From a virus, in IMG/VR virus record IMGVR_UViG_3300042477_000480, positions 62,001 through 126,000 of that record: DNA of 64,000 nucleotides. One strand, written 5' to 3'. The notes under the pieces are model-generated. The model worked only from the letters and a program-made list of their open reading frames with translations. It did not search any database and had not been told where the DNA came from. This document shows positions 8,409 to 17,094 of this stretch, piece by piece (the first letter of the stretch is position 1; every line of letters starts with the position of its first letter). The position numbers and the translations under genes are program-made.

Positions 8409-9401
8409 CTATTCGATCCCTTCCCAAAAACTTGGTTCAAGCGCCATGGCCTCCAGCGCCTCTACAAGACGCTGAAACTTTCTGAGGTGCATCGACACCA
8501 GTCGCCGCGTTACTTCGGCCGACAGGGGCTTTGTGTTGATTGTGTGACGCACGGCGGCCAGCACCGTCTGCGTCGGCTTGTCTTCCGGCGGCGTAAACGG
8601 CACATCTTGGATTTCTGGGTTGGCAAAAATAACTTTTCCGCTGGCGTCAAAGATGGCCTCTAGCGAGCACGCCATACGATATTCCGCCATGCGCAAAAAC
8701 CACTCTGCCTCCGATAAAATCTCCCCCGCGTTCTGGTCAAGTAAAAGCTGCCGCTGCACGAGAAAGTTTTCGTCGGCAAGCATGCTGCGTAACCGAATGC
8801 GCATTCGTCCGCCTGCGATTTCGTAATCTCGCCGGAAACGCTCGCCGCCGAGCAGCGTGGCCAAAAAATCTTCTTTGTCGCGATCCGTAGTTTCGACGTC
8901 GTATTGCTGCCGCATGTCCCAGCCACATCGCGGGCAAAACGGCAGTACCGGCATAGCCGAGCTGACGCCAGTGTCCATTCTGTTTTCAATTGTCGGGTCT
9001 AGCGGCACGTCTTCTTTCGGCTCTTCTTTTACTTCCTCTTTTGCGGCCTGCTCACGGTCGTCGACGATTTGCGGCGCGTCTTCGGCCATCATTTTTTCGT
9101 AAGCTTCTCGCACACTTGGCGACATGTTTTCCGTCGCTTTGTCGATCTCCGCGGCCTTCTCTTTCTTGTTTAAAACATCCTTGGCTTTTTTAAGTAACTG
9201 CGCGACGGCCTCAACGTCCGCTTCTGTCATCGATTCCTTGTCGATAAGCACGTCTGTCCGCACCGTCGCCGGCATACGATCTTTGATCTTTATCATTAGA
9301 TCGCCAAGGTCTGCTGGAATCGGATCGTTCGCCTTCCAGCCAAACTGCTCAAGCGTTTTCTTTGTAAAGTCAGAGACGTACGGGTTCTCAACCAGATCCA
9401 T
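8409..9401 (-). CDS. Pre-tape-measure protein with CPRCG motif
   Basis: A 330-residue protein with a good AAGGAG ribosome site. The first 140 residues are acidic and helical and contain EEVKEEPKED. A single CPRCGWDMRQQY knuckle lies at Cys156/Cys159. The following region (FLATLLGGERFRRDY and on) is a compact helical domain. Proteins of this shape, with one CxxC and an FL-x-x-LLGGERF-type segment, are found just upstream of tape measures as assembly chaperones or gp26-like baseplate factors. Here that is inferred from order, not proven. Confidence 0.5.
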   Translation of the reverse strand: MDLVENPYVSDFTKKTLEQFGWKANDPIPADLGDLMIKIKDRMPATVRTDVLIDKESMTEADVEAVAQLLKKAKDVLNKKEKAAEIDKATENMSPSVREAYEKMMAEDAPQIVDDREQAAKEEVKEEPKEDVPLDPTIENRMDTGVSSAMPVLPFCPRCGWDMRQQYDVETTDRDKEDFLATLLGGERFRRDYEIAGGRMRIRLRSMLADENFLVQRQLLLDQNAGEILSEAEWFLRMAEYRMACSLEAIFDASGKVIFANPEIQDVPFTPPEDKPTQTVLAAVRHTINTKPLSAEVTRRLVSMHLRKFQRLVEALEAMALEPSFWEGIE

Positions 9402-9416
9402 AAATAGCTCCTTCGG

Positions 9417-12305
9417 TTATCGACCAACAATCGGGTAGTAGCCGTTGATAATTTTCTTGTCGTTACTTTTGAACTCTGGTTCAGCGTATTCGCCGGCAAG
9501 GCCGGGTGCGTCGCCGCGGTCTTTATCGCGCAAACCGCCACCAGACAGCTGCACGATATTGAAATCTTGCTCCACGTACGCGGGTTCGTCGTTAAGCCAC
9601 TTTTTGCCCGGGAACGGCCATGTCTCGTCGCATACCTTGGATTTAACAGGCTTTTCTGTCCATCGCTCTGGCACGTCGTTCATGAGCCGCGCCATTTGTT
9701 GCCACCGGTCTTCGTACAGCAAGAAGTCGGGTATTTGATATTGCGGATCTGTGCGAAATGTAAACTCCATGATGTCCATGAGGCGCGGATGCCCCGGGCG
9801 CTTATCGGCGTACCACAGCTGCTCCAGCATTTCGTCGTCGATCTGGTCGCCGATTCTTGGCAGCTCTTCTTCAATTAGCTGGCGCACAGTTTCCAGCGCA
9901 GGCAATGCTTGGTCGGCGCAGTCGGCATCGCACGGCGCCACGAAGATGTTGCCCTTGGCGGCTTGGCCTGTAAATATGTGCGCATTTTCTTTTGCGCACA
10001 GGACGCTGCCGTGAAATATCGCGTTGCCGTCAGCGATGATGTCCGCGTCAGTCATTATTGGCCCGATTAGCAGCGTATTTTGGCTGCTAAACATATTGGC
10101 TTTTTTCGTTTCGTCGTCGGCACCGGCGCGGAAGAAGTGCAGAATTTTGCCCTCTTTGCCGACGTAGTTGTAGATGTTGTTGGACTTTGTAACTAGTTCG
10201 GCTTCGCCCTTACCGGCGTCGATAGTGATGTTGCCCGGCTTAATAGAGCTACCGCCGCCGCCAGTGCGCATGTAAATGCGATGGCCAATGCTAACGACTT
10301 CAGATTTAGGCGCGCGCAATACGATGCCGCCAAAGATTACATCGTCGCCGCATTGCTCAAACTCGTAGATCGGGTTGTTTGCACGGCTTTCAATAAGTAC
10401 GCCGCCCTCGCGCTTCGAGCTGTCGTTGCCGGCGAGGATTAGAACGTTTTGTTCGCTCTTTAGGCGGATGTTCTTGTCAGTCGTTGAAATATCGACGCCT
10501 TCTTTGGCGCGGATGATGCAGTCGCCGCCGCTCCAAGCCTGCGTGTGCCGCCCCGACTTCATCCACACGTCGCCCGGCGCCGAGAGAATAAGACAGCCGC
10601 CAGACATGCGAATTTCAGCGCCATACCCGTCGCCGATTACCACGCCGCCGTCTTCCAACAGCGAGATCGAGCATTCCGTCTCATAAAACTTTTGCGTGTT
10701 ATACCGGTGGTCAATTTTGAGCATTCGCGGCGATTGCTCTTTGATATACATGGAGCCTTTAAGCTGGCTGAAGTTCGGTATGCGGTGATTGAATTGCGCG
10801 TACTGCAGTTCAGACTGCTCCCATGTTTTGAAATCTTTTTCGTGCCAGTAGAACGGGTGAATACCGGCGTAGTTAAACAGGTAGCCGTGCAGGTCGAGTA
10901 CAGCGGCCGCGCGCTGCATATTCGGAAACTGCGTATCGGTTGTTTTGATATCGCCAGTGATTTTGTGGTCCGGCCCCGAGCCGTATTTACTGGCGGCTTT
11001 ATAGTTGATATCCGCGTCGTCGCCGTCGCCAGCTTCTGGGCGCTTAGTGCGCTGGGGCATTGGCAGCAGCATGCGCTTTGACAGCACGATGCCTTTAGCC
11101 GACGCGATAAACCGCCGCCCGTCCATTGCGACGTTATCTTCGTGTAGGCCCTTGACTGGCTTTTCTTGATAGTCGCGGTCTTTGCTTGGACCGCCGCCGC
11201 AATCAGGCGACAAGCCGTCCTTACCCTTTACAGACGACTCGAACGGCGGCGAAGGCGAACCGCTGCTGCCCGGCTTATACGTGAACCGCTGCAGCCCGTC
11301 AGGTGGCGCGTGTAACACCGATCGCTGACCTTGGCCGAGATAGCCAAAGAACTTTTGTGTGCGATGGTAGGGCTGCTGAAACTCGTGCTTGTTTTCCCAA
11401 TGCGAGTAGTACGGTTTAGCGCGCGCGCACTGATAGTCTTTCGGCTCGTATTCGTTAATCATCGGCAGGCCCGGCTCGATTAACCCGACGGCTTCCCACG
11501 GATACGGCGAGTAGCCTTGGAGATCGTTGCATTCCGCTTGATCCATGTAGGCGTCGCGTTCGCTGCCGGCGGTCCAGACCTGCATGTTGTAGCCGGCAAC
11601 ACGCAGTAACGAATCGTGATAGAACCCGTAAATACCGCAGAACTCGTTTACCGACATGCGCATCATGAAGTCGTCGATGCTGATGCCAATGCCGGTAGTC
11701 GAGACGGCGCCCCATTCGCTGGCTAGTGTCGCATCCCACGGCCGCCAGCTGCTCCAGTCCACCATTTGGCCGTTCATCGGCTCTTTGATGTACTTCTTAT
11801 GGCAGTCGTCTACGCGCTTTCTGGACGCCTGAGAGATGTAGTCGTGATAGGCGCGCTTGCCAACGTCGAGAACGTTAGGTACGGCGCCGAGAATATACGC
11901 CTGCCCAACTTTGTCGTGGATCATCAGAATAACTGATGTTCCGGGCGCGTACGTGTTAACAGTACTGGCGCCAAAGCAGACGTGGCTCGACTGCGATAGC
12001 GTCGCCGCGATAATAGGAGCGCGCGATTTTTCTACGAATACTTTATAGCAGTTGGCAATCGCCGTACCGTCGACGATCCACCCGGTGCAAAGTCGCCCGG
12101 TGTCTTGAAAACCCTGCTTGAAGCCGGCTAACTTTGTGTTAGGGTCGGCTACGGCCTGCAACTGGGCGCCATACGCAGCCGTGCCTGTCCGGCTAGAAAA
12201 CTGCGTATTATTTTGAAGTCGCCTTGTTGCCTGAGTCGGGTCGTATGCGTGCTGATGGCCGGAAGACGGAGTAATGCCCACCGGCTTCGGGGGCTGTTGC
12301 GACAT
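9417..12305 (-). CDS. Tail central spike/baseplate protein with beta-helix
   Basis: A 962-residue protein. The N-terminal half has an OB-like region, with PGTSVILMIHDKVGQAYILG near residue 125 as in VgrG/gp5 spikes. From about residue 540 come repeated short strands: GDGYGAEIRMSGGCLILS, then GVDISTTDKNIRLKSEQNVL, then GNITIDAGKGEAEL. These are typical of a trimeric beta-helix such as gp5 or VgrG. A charged C-terminal tail follows. It probably forms the cell-puncturing device with the hub protein. No lysozyme motif was recognised. The next gene upstream in transcription is the tube gene, and a 13-bp hairpin lies in between. Confidence 0.7.
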   Translation of the reverse strand: MSQQPPKPVGITPSSGHQHAYDPTQATRRLQNNTQFSSRTGTAAYGAQLQAVADPNTKLAGFKQGFQDTGRLCTGWIVDGTAIANCYKVFVEKSRAPIIAATLSQSSHVCFGASTVNTYAPGTSVILMIHDKVGQAYILGAVPNVLDVGKRAYHDYISQASRKRVDDCHKKYIKEPMNGQMVDWSSWRPWDATLASEWGAVSTTGIGISIDDFMMRMSVNEFCGIYGFYHDSLLRVAGYNMQVWTAGSERDAYMDQAECNDLQGYSPYPWEAVGLIEPGLPMINEYEPKDYQCARAKPYYSHWENKHEFQQPYHRTQKFFGYLGQGQRSVLHAPPDGLQRFTYKPGSSGSPSPPFESSVKGKDGLSPDCGGGPSKDRDYQEKPVKGLHEDNVAMDGRRFIASAKGIVLSKRMLLPMPQRTKRPEAGDGDDADINYKAASKYGSGPDHKITGDIKTTDTQFPNMQRAAAVLDLHGYLFNYAGIHPFYWHEKDFKTWEQSELQYAQFNHRIPNFSQLKGSMYIKEQSPRMLKIDHRYNTQKFYETECSISLLEDGGVVIGDGYGAEIRMSGGCLILSAPGDVWMKSGRHTQAWSGGDCIIRAKEGVDISTTDKNIRLKSEQNVLILAGNDSSKREGGVLIESRANNPIYEFEQCGDDVIFGGIVLRAPKSEVVSIGHRIYMRTGGGGSSIKPGNITIDAGKGEAELVTKSNNIYNYVGKEGKILHFFRAGADDETKKANMFSSQNTLLIGPIMTDADIIADGNAIFHGSVLCAKENAHIFTGQAAKGNIFVAPCDADCADQALPALETVRQLIEEELPRIGDQIDDEMLEQLWYADKRPGHPRLMDIMEFTFRTDPQYQIPDFLLYEDRWQQMARLMNDVPERWTEKPVKSKVCDETWPFPGKKWLNDEPAYVEQDFNIVQLSGGGLRDKDRGDAPGLAGEYAEPEFKSNDKKIINGYYPIVGR

Positions 12306-12364
12306 TTATCCACCAAACGGTGAGGTTACGGGCGAAAAGCCCAAGGCGTATAGCCTAATACCAT

Positions 12365-12397
12365 AAGCGGCGGTTGCGTTTTCAGCAACCGCCGCTT
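12365..12397 (-). terminator. Strong 13-bp hairpin between tube and spike genes
   Basis: AAGCGGCGGTTGC at 12365-12377 pairs perfectly with 12385-12397 around a 7-base loop. It lies in the 118-base gap after the tube gene. No U-run follows on the minus strand, so it may be an attenuator, a processing site or a 3' end stabiliser that keeps tube mRNA abundant, rather than a complete intrinsic terminator. Confidence 0.55.
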
Positions 12398-12423
12398 ACT
12401 TAAATACCAATAACGCGTGAAAA

Positions 12424-12867
12424 TCAGGCGTAATCGATATCCGAGCAGATAAAGCCCAGATTCTCGTTAATCACGATTTCCTGCGCGGTCACGCTCGCCC
12501 CAATCGAGGTTAGCGTGGCCTTCTTGAGCGTGTAGGTCACGTTTACAGTCACGCCACCGCAACCACCGCTACCCTCAAGCGTGAGGTCAGCGGGGTTACA
12601 CATGTCGCCGTACTTCGTCACCATCGTCTTAAACGTCGCCGAGCCGCCCACAACGCGGACAAGCTGCGCCTGACCTTGCCGACGATTACCGACATAGTAA
12701 ATGTTATTGGAGCCGATCTCATACAGGAAGTTCACAGTCCGGTTGACCGTGAAATTCGCCTGCTGCACTAGCGCCCCGTCACCGGACCCGCCGGCAAAGG
12801 TCATTTTCAGATCCTCTGCCCGGAACGTGCCCTTGTGCTGCTGTTCTTTGCCGAAAGGACTTGCCAT
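12424..12867 (-). CDS. Tail tube protein
   Basis: A 147-residue beta-rich protein directly downstream of the sheath gene, the standard place for the tube. The features NFTVNRTVNFLYEIGSNN and IYYVGNRRQGQAQLVRVVGG match the gp19-type tube fold, and the size is right. The ATG at 12867 has an AGGGTG site 6 bases before it. The gene is followed by a strong hairpin, consistent with separate control of a highly expressed protein. The family call rests on order, size and strand pattern. Confidence 0.75.
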   Translation of the reverse strand: MASPFGKEQQHKGTFRAEDLKMTFAGGSGDGALVQQANFTVNRTVNFLYEIGSNNIYYVGNRRQGQAQLVRVVGGSATFKTMVTKYGDMCNPADLTLEGSGGCGGVTVNVTYTLKKATLTSIGASVTAQEIVINENLGFICSDIDYA

Positions 12868-12913
12868 AGTTCACCCTATGATTGTTAAGTTGACCCAGTT
12901 ACAGTTTGAGCAA

Positions 12914-15900
12914 TTAGACCACTAAGTGCAGCTCAATGTTATTGAGCGGCGCCGGGACAACGAGATCGAGAACAATTTCGATTCGGTCCTTTAACAGCGG
13001 GTGGATTTGCAGTCTGCGAATCGTGCCGTCAACCAGCTGCGAACCCAGCTCTTCGGTGAAGCCGTTGGCCTTGAGGAAGTCGATGATCGCCGTGACTTCG
13101 AACCGCAGACGTCGCACCATACCTTCTTGCGCGTTGGTGCGGCCGATGAACGGACGCAGGCGGCGCAGGAACAGGTAGGACATCGAGTCCACGTTGCGGC
13201 GGATCATCTCTTCCCGACGATTCAGGTCGAGGTTGTCCGTCGTCAGCGCGTGCCGCGTGTGCGGCGTGCCGTCCTTGTCTTCTGTCACGATCCACACTCC
13301 GGCCTCAGCCATACGGTTGAGCTGAGTTTCGTTGAAGTACTTATACGACCGCGTGTAATCATCAAAACCGGCAACCTCGACGTTGGTCAGCGGCTGGTGG
13401 GGGACAACGCCGCTCACCAGACCAGCCAGCGCTGAAGCCAGATAGAAACCGGGCTGCAGTGTGCCAGCTTCGCCAACCTGATCCGGCCACACGGCGCAAA
13501 CCCGGCGATTCGACAGCGAGCCACCCTGCTGCGCAATGTCTTCCGCGACCTCGTTGCGGTTACGGTTGTGATAGATCTCTACGCGTTGCGGCTGCGTTAC
13601 CGCGGCATCAGCGCCGGAGTACAGCAGCAGCGTCGACTCAGACAGTACCTGATCGACAACGTACTCTTCATACTGCTCGTCGCCGAAACCGTCGACCGAG
13701 AAGTTGTAACGGACGATGTCGCCGGGGCGAACGTCGTTCGTGATGAAGTAACCGTTGCCCGATGTGACCGTCAGCTTTGTGTACTGCGTGTTGGTCGCAT
13801 TCGGATCGTCGGCCAGTGTCGCGAGAACGGGCGAGTCGATTTCTGTACCGAGCACGCCGTTAACCGGCACGCCTTCGCCAGCCACCTTGACGACCGGGTG
13901 CGCCTTGAGGCTGAAGAAACCGGCCTTCCAGTTATTGGCGTACTCATTCGATTCGGCGCCGATGTGCGCAGCCCACAGATTTTGAATCTGCCGCTCGAAC
14001 GTCAGCGGAACGAGGTTGTACATGTCGTCACGACCCTTGATGCGCTCAAGCACCTGCACCCAGCTGTCGAGGTTCGGGCCGATGTAGCGATTTTCCGAAT
14101 CAAAACGATCCGGCTCGCCGACGGCCGTGTACTTCACAACTGTACCGTTGCTGTTAGAGAGCGCCTTATAGACGCCCCACTTCAGCGGGTTATCCGGGTG
14201 CAGCTGGCCCTTGATCACGTCGAGATCAGCAACGTCGCTGATCGAGTTGACCTGATCGGCCAGCTCGCTGAGCCACTCGCGGTACTCGACGTAAACCTTG
14301 CCGCCCATGACGGGCAGCGGCTGTTCAGCACCAGCGCTTGTCCACTCAGGGTGGTAAGCGATGATGCCTTCCTGCACGCAGACTTGCGTATCTTCAAGCC
14401 AGTAGTTGGTCTCCGGCGCGTAACCGATACGATTACGCGAGACCTGAATGTCGTCCTTGATGTACAGCATGAGGTCCATGTCCTCGCCGCTGATCAGGCT
14501 GACAGTCGCGCCGGTGGCTGTTGTACCGCCCACAGGTGCGGCAGCAAACGTTACCGTCGGCGCTGTGACGTAACCCGAGCCGCGGTTCGTCACCGTTACG
14601 GCTACAACCTTGCCGGCTGTCGAACCCGTGCCGAGCACCGCGGTACCGGTCGCCGTTGTGGCGCCAATATTACCGCTTGTCGGGGCCGAGAACGTGACGG
14701 TCGGGGCTGTGACGTAACCGGAGCCGATACCGCCGGCCGGAATGTTCACGAAGCCAACCTTATCAACGGGCAGGCCGTCTTCAGACAGCAGGCTGGTCGG
14801 CAGGTCATCGCGAAGGATGAGCTTGCGCACCGGGCCAGCTTGGCTGGAGTTAACCGTGATGTACCACTTGTCGCCCTTGCGGAGGCCAGCAACAGCGTCC
14901 GAGCTGCCGCCAGTCGCGCCGAGAAACTTAACCTTTACGCCGTTCGTGCCAATCGCCACCGAGATGGCGTTGGAACCTTCACCGTCGCCGACAACCTCGG
15001 TCGGACCAGAGAAGTCGAGGCCCTTGGCCGTCTTCACGGTGATTTCCGGAAGCTGCGCGAAGGTGCCGCCCTTTGTGCACTCGATGATGTAAACGTCGTT
15101 CTTAGCGCCGGCATACTTGCCGAGAATGTCAAGCTGACCAGCGACGCCGTTGACAGAGTCTTCAGTCGCGTAAACGCCGTCGGCATCCGAAACGGCGATC
15201 GCCGGCTCGAACGTCTGCTTTACAATGAACTGCCATTTCTGACCAACAACAAAGTTGTCGCTCGTCGAGCCGTTCGAGAAGCGGACCGACAGGCCGCGGG
15301 TGCCGATGAACGTAACGCCCGAAGCGGCATCAATTTCATTCGGCGTGATTTCCGCTTGATCGTCCGTTCCGCTGGCCGACGTTACGCGCAGCCGCGCAGC
15401 GTTGCAGCCAGAGATTGTGCTTTTGATAACTTCAACGGTATAGGTTTCGTTGACGTAGCCGTCAACAAGACCGCTGTAGGTGTTGGCGCCGGCGTCTCCG
15501 CCGTCCAGAACAGTAACGGCAACAGCGTTGTCCGTACCGGCAATCTGAAAATTCGACGCGCCTGCCGCTGCAGTGACGTCTACGCCGCTAAGATCTGTTG
15601 CGGTGTAAGCGTCTTCATTATTAACGTCGGCTACGGCCGGAAGAATGCGCGACGGGACGAGGTCGCTGGCAAAGCCAGTAACGTATGTCTCAAGCACAGT
15701 CTCTTCGCAGTCGTTGTCGGCGCTCACAACGCGCAGCTTGACAACGTCACCGAGCTGAACGTCGCGGTCATAAAACACGCCGCTACGCGGGTACGAACCG
15801 CCGTTCGCTTTGAACGACAGGTTCGACGATTGAATCCAATTCGATTTGCCGGGCACAGCCGTAACAGTTGTCGCGTTGTCGCCGACCGTGTGCGAGTAGT

Positions 15901-16165
15901 ACTGCAGCATGGCGTCGTCGATGTAGACCTTTACATACGACGGATCGACGCGCGAGCCAGCAAGACGCTGCGGCCACGGATAGCATGTGTCGTTTAAACG
16001 ATCGTAGACGCCGAGTAAGCAATCGGGCTTCTCATTCGCGTCGCCATAACGATGAAGAACAGCGTGCGGGCCAGCAATGTGGGCGCGCAGCGGTTCCGTG
16101 ATCTCCGTCGGGACGATCCGGAACTCTTGAAAAACAAGAACTTGGGGTTTTACGTAGCTCGACAT
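12914..16165 (-). CDS. Tail sheath protein with large inserted domains
   Basis: A 1083-residue protein, against about 660 for the T4 sheath. The C-terminal 250 residues carry the sheath signature: GVWIVTEDKDGTPHTRHALT, then an R-x-E-x-x-x-R helix, FLRRLRPFIGR, and an EIVLDLVVPAPLNNIELHL end that makes the intersubunit handshake strand. Residues about 200-560 are an insertion made of two similar beta domains (about 225-315 and 345-440) plus two copies of a GYVTAPTVTF motif. These probably project from the contracted or extended tail surface. A GGAGG site lies 8 bases before ATG 16165, and a candidate promoter lies about 50 bases upstream. Confidence 0.85.
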   Translation of the reverse strand: MSSYVKPQVLVFQEFRIVPTEITEPLRAHIAGPHAVLHRYGDANEKPDCLLGVYDRLNDTCYPWPQRLAGSRVDPSYVKVYIDDAMLQYYSHTVGDNATTVTAVPGKSNWIQSSNLSFKANGGSYPRSGVFYDRDVQLGDVVKLRVVSADNDCEETVLETYVTGFASDLVPSRILPAVADVNNEDAYTATDLSGVDVTAAAGASNFQIAGTDNAVAVTVLDGGDAGANTYSGLVDGYVNETYTVEVIKSTISGCNAARLRVTSASGTDDQAEITPNEIDAASGVTFIGTRGLSVRFSNGSTSDNFVVGQKWQFIVKQTFEPAIAVSDADGVYATEDSVNGVAGQLDILGKYAGAKNDVYIIECTKGGTFAQLPEITVKTAKGLDFSGPTEVVGDGEGSNAISVAIGTNGVKVKFLGATGGSSDAVAGLRKGDKWYITVNSSQAGPVRKLILRDDLPTSLLSEDGLPVDKVGFVNIPAGGIGSGYVTAPTVTFSAPTSGNIGATTATGTAVLGTGSTAGKVVAVTVTNRGSGYVTAPTVTFAAAPVGGTTATGATVSLISGEDMDLMLYIKDDIQVSRNRIGYAPETNYWLEDTQVCVQEGIIAYHPEWTSAGAEQPLPVMGGKVYVEYREWLSELADQVNSISDVADLDVIKGQLHPDNPLKWGVYKALSNSNGTVVKYTAVGEPDRFDSENRYIGPNLDSWVQVLERIKGRDDMYNLVPLTFERQIQNLWAAHIGAESNEYANNWKAGFFSLKAHPVVKVAGEGVPVNGVLGTEIDSPVLATLADDPNATNTQYTKLTVTSGNGYFITNDVRPGDIVRYNFSVDGFGDEQYEEYVVDQVLSESTLLLYSGADAAVTQPQRVEIYHNRNRNEVAEDIAQQGGSLSNRRVCAVWPDQVGEAGTLQPGFYLASALAGLVSGVVPHQPLTNVEVAGFDDYTRSYKYFNETQLNRMAEAGVWIVTEDKDGTPHTRHALTTDNLDLNRREEMIRRNVDSMSYLFLRRLRPFIGRTNAQEGMVRRLRFEVTAIIDFLKANGFTEELGSQLVDGTIRRLQIHPLLKDRIEIVLDLVVPAPLNNIELHLVV
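14543..14584 (-). repeat. GYVTAPTVTF repeat, copy 2 in sheath
   Basis: Encodes RGSGYVTAPTVTF at sheath residues about 528-541, 49 residues after copy 1. The intervening segments (TTATGTAVL against TTATGATVS) are also alike, so the unit is a true tandem repeat. Confidence 0.75.
14690..14731 (-). repeat. GYVTAPTVTF repeat, copy 1 in sheath
   Basis: Encodes GIGSGYVTAPTVTF at sheath residues about 479-492, followed by a Thr/Gly-rich strand. It is part of a small tandem beta module. Confidence 0.75.
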
Positions 16166-16211
16166 GCGTCAGGCCTCCGTGCCTAAAATTTGTGTGCGGT
16201 ATGGCGTTCAG

Positions 16212-16245
16212 AGCGTAGTATACACAACTCCGCAGTCAACAAAAA
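16212..16245 (-). promoter_or_regulatory. Candidate promoter upstream of sheath gene
   Basis: On the minus strand TATACT (16217-16222) lies in the context TGTGTATACTACGCTC. A TTTTTG at 16240-16245 is 17 bases upstream; a TTGACT is only 11 bases upstream and therefore badly spaced. The core TGTATACT plus ACGCT recurs at 19468-19481 before another structural gene. It may be a -10-type late element read by the phage's own sigma factor and polymerase. Confidence 0.4.
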
Positions 16246-16264
16246 AACACCTACCGTAAATTTG

Positions 16265-16975
16265 TTAACAAGACAGTAAATCCGATGCCTTGAAGACAAT
16301 CCGCTTTAGGCGCGGCGCATACGGCTGGAGCGACCAAGCTTCCTCGGCAACGTATGCAACAGTCACAGGGACGGCATATCCCTGAACGACCTCTTGAATT
16401 TCTCCTATGCCGCCTACTTCGGCGACGTAAAATCGAAACAAATCCATCTGTTCCCGAATTAGGGGCGAGAACTGCATCAAAAACTTGATGACTTCCGTCG
16501 CCATGAATTCGGTTTCGGCGCCGTTTTGTGCGAGACAGAACAGTGTGTGGCTGCCCTCCCACATTCCGGCATAAGTTACAGCTCCAGTATAGTCATTCTG
16601 ACTTATCTTGTCACCAATACCCTGCCGTTGCCATTTCCACCCGTTTCTTTTTATTAACACTGATGGGCGCTTATCGGCTGTGTTTGGTGACCAGCGGGTA
16701 ATGCTTTCGATAAGAATTCCGCCGCGATTATCGCCTGTGTCAGTGGGTTTCCATGCGCCAAGCGTCTCTACATGGCGGCGGATGCGCGGCTCTTCAATAT
16801 TGTTTGGGTCTGAAAAGTGGCCGATTAAAAGTTGCCGTAACAACCCGGTCATTACGTGCGGCCGCATACCGTACGAGCACAGTGCGCTAACTTTATCGAC
16901 ACGATTTTCTGGTGCACTCCCAGCGGGAAATTGCGCTTCAACTTCCGGCGGGTTTGGCTCTTCGCAGGTACTCAC
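16265..16975 (-). CDS. Neck/tail terminator candidate
   Basis: A 236-residue protein starting with GTG at 16975. It is placed directly before the sheath promoter, where contractile-tail phages usually keep a tail terminator or neck protein. The sequence shows GILIESITRW, then a basic SVLIKRNGWKWQRQ strand, a Phe-rich helix (EVIKFLMQFSPLIREQMDLF) and a beta end. This alternation fits the gpU/gp15 terminator fold, but I cannot prove it. The 5' end overlaps a short upstream frame by 38 bases. Confidence 0.5.
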   Translation of the reverse strand: MSTCEEPNPPEVEAQFPAGSAPENRVDKVSALCSYGMRPHVMTGLLRQLLIGHFSDPNNIEEPRIRRHVETLGAWKPTDTGDNRGGILIESITRWSPNTADKRPSVLIKRNGWKWQRQGIGDKISQNDYTGAVTYAGMWEGSHTLFCLAQNGAETEFMATEVIKFLMQFSPLIREQMDLFRFYVAEVGGIGEIQEVVQGYAVPVTVAYVAEEAWSLQPYAPRLKRIVFKASDLLSC

Positions 16976-17093
16976 GTAAATGATCCTTTTTGTTATCTGG
17001 GAACAGTTTATGCACTGTCCGCAGCCGTATCTTATCGAGCGTAACCTTTACTTTATCTAATACGGGCTCAGCTGCATTCTTTTTTTTAGCCAC
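16938..17093 (-). CDS. Small basic protein between neck genes
   Basis: A 51-codon frame starting with GTG at 17093, just after the TGA of the upstream gene, and running into the next gene by 38 bases. It begins MAKKKNAAEPVLDKVKVTL and contains LRTVHKLFPDNKKDHL. The protein-like composition and the coupled stop/start (TGAGGTGG) support it. The long overlap with the following gene argues for caution. Confidence 0.4.
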   Translation of the reverse strand: MAKKKNAAEPVLDKVKVTLDKIRLRTVHKLFPDNKKDHLREYLRRAKPAGS

Positions 17094-17094
17094 C

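Noticed and set aside
8400-8440. A perfect -1 slippery heptamer in the chaperone overlap
   Set aside because: The sequence AAGTTTTTGGGAAGGG, read in frame, does not give an X-XXY-YYZ heptamer with allowed re-pairing at both sites.
13568-15997. An open frame of 809 codons on the plus strand across the sheath gene
   Set aside because: It is fully antisense to a clearly recognised sheath gene, in the frame where GC-rich codons avoid stops. No domain is visible and it has no ribosome site in keeping with its neighbours.
16217-16239. TTGACT/TATACT as a standard sigma-70 promoter for the sheath gene
   Set aside because: The spacer is 11 bases, far from 16-18. I kept only the TATACT-centred element, as a possible phage-type promoter.
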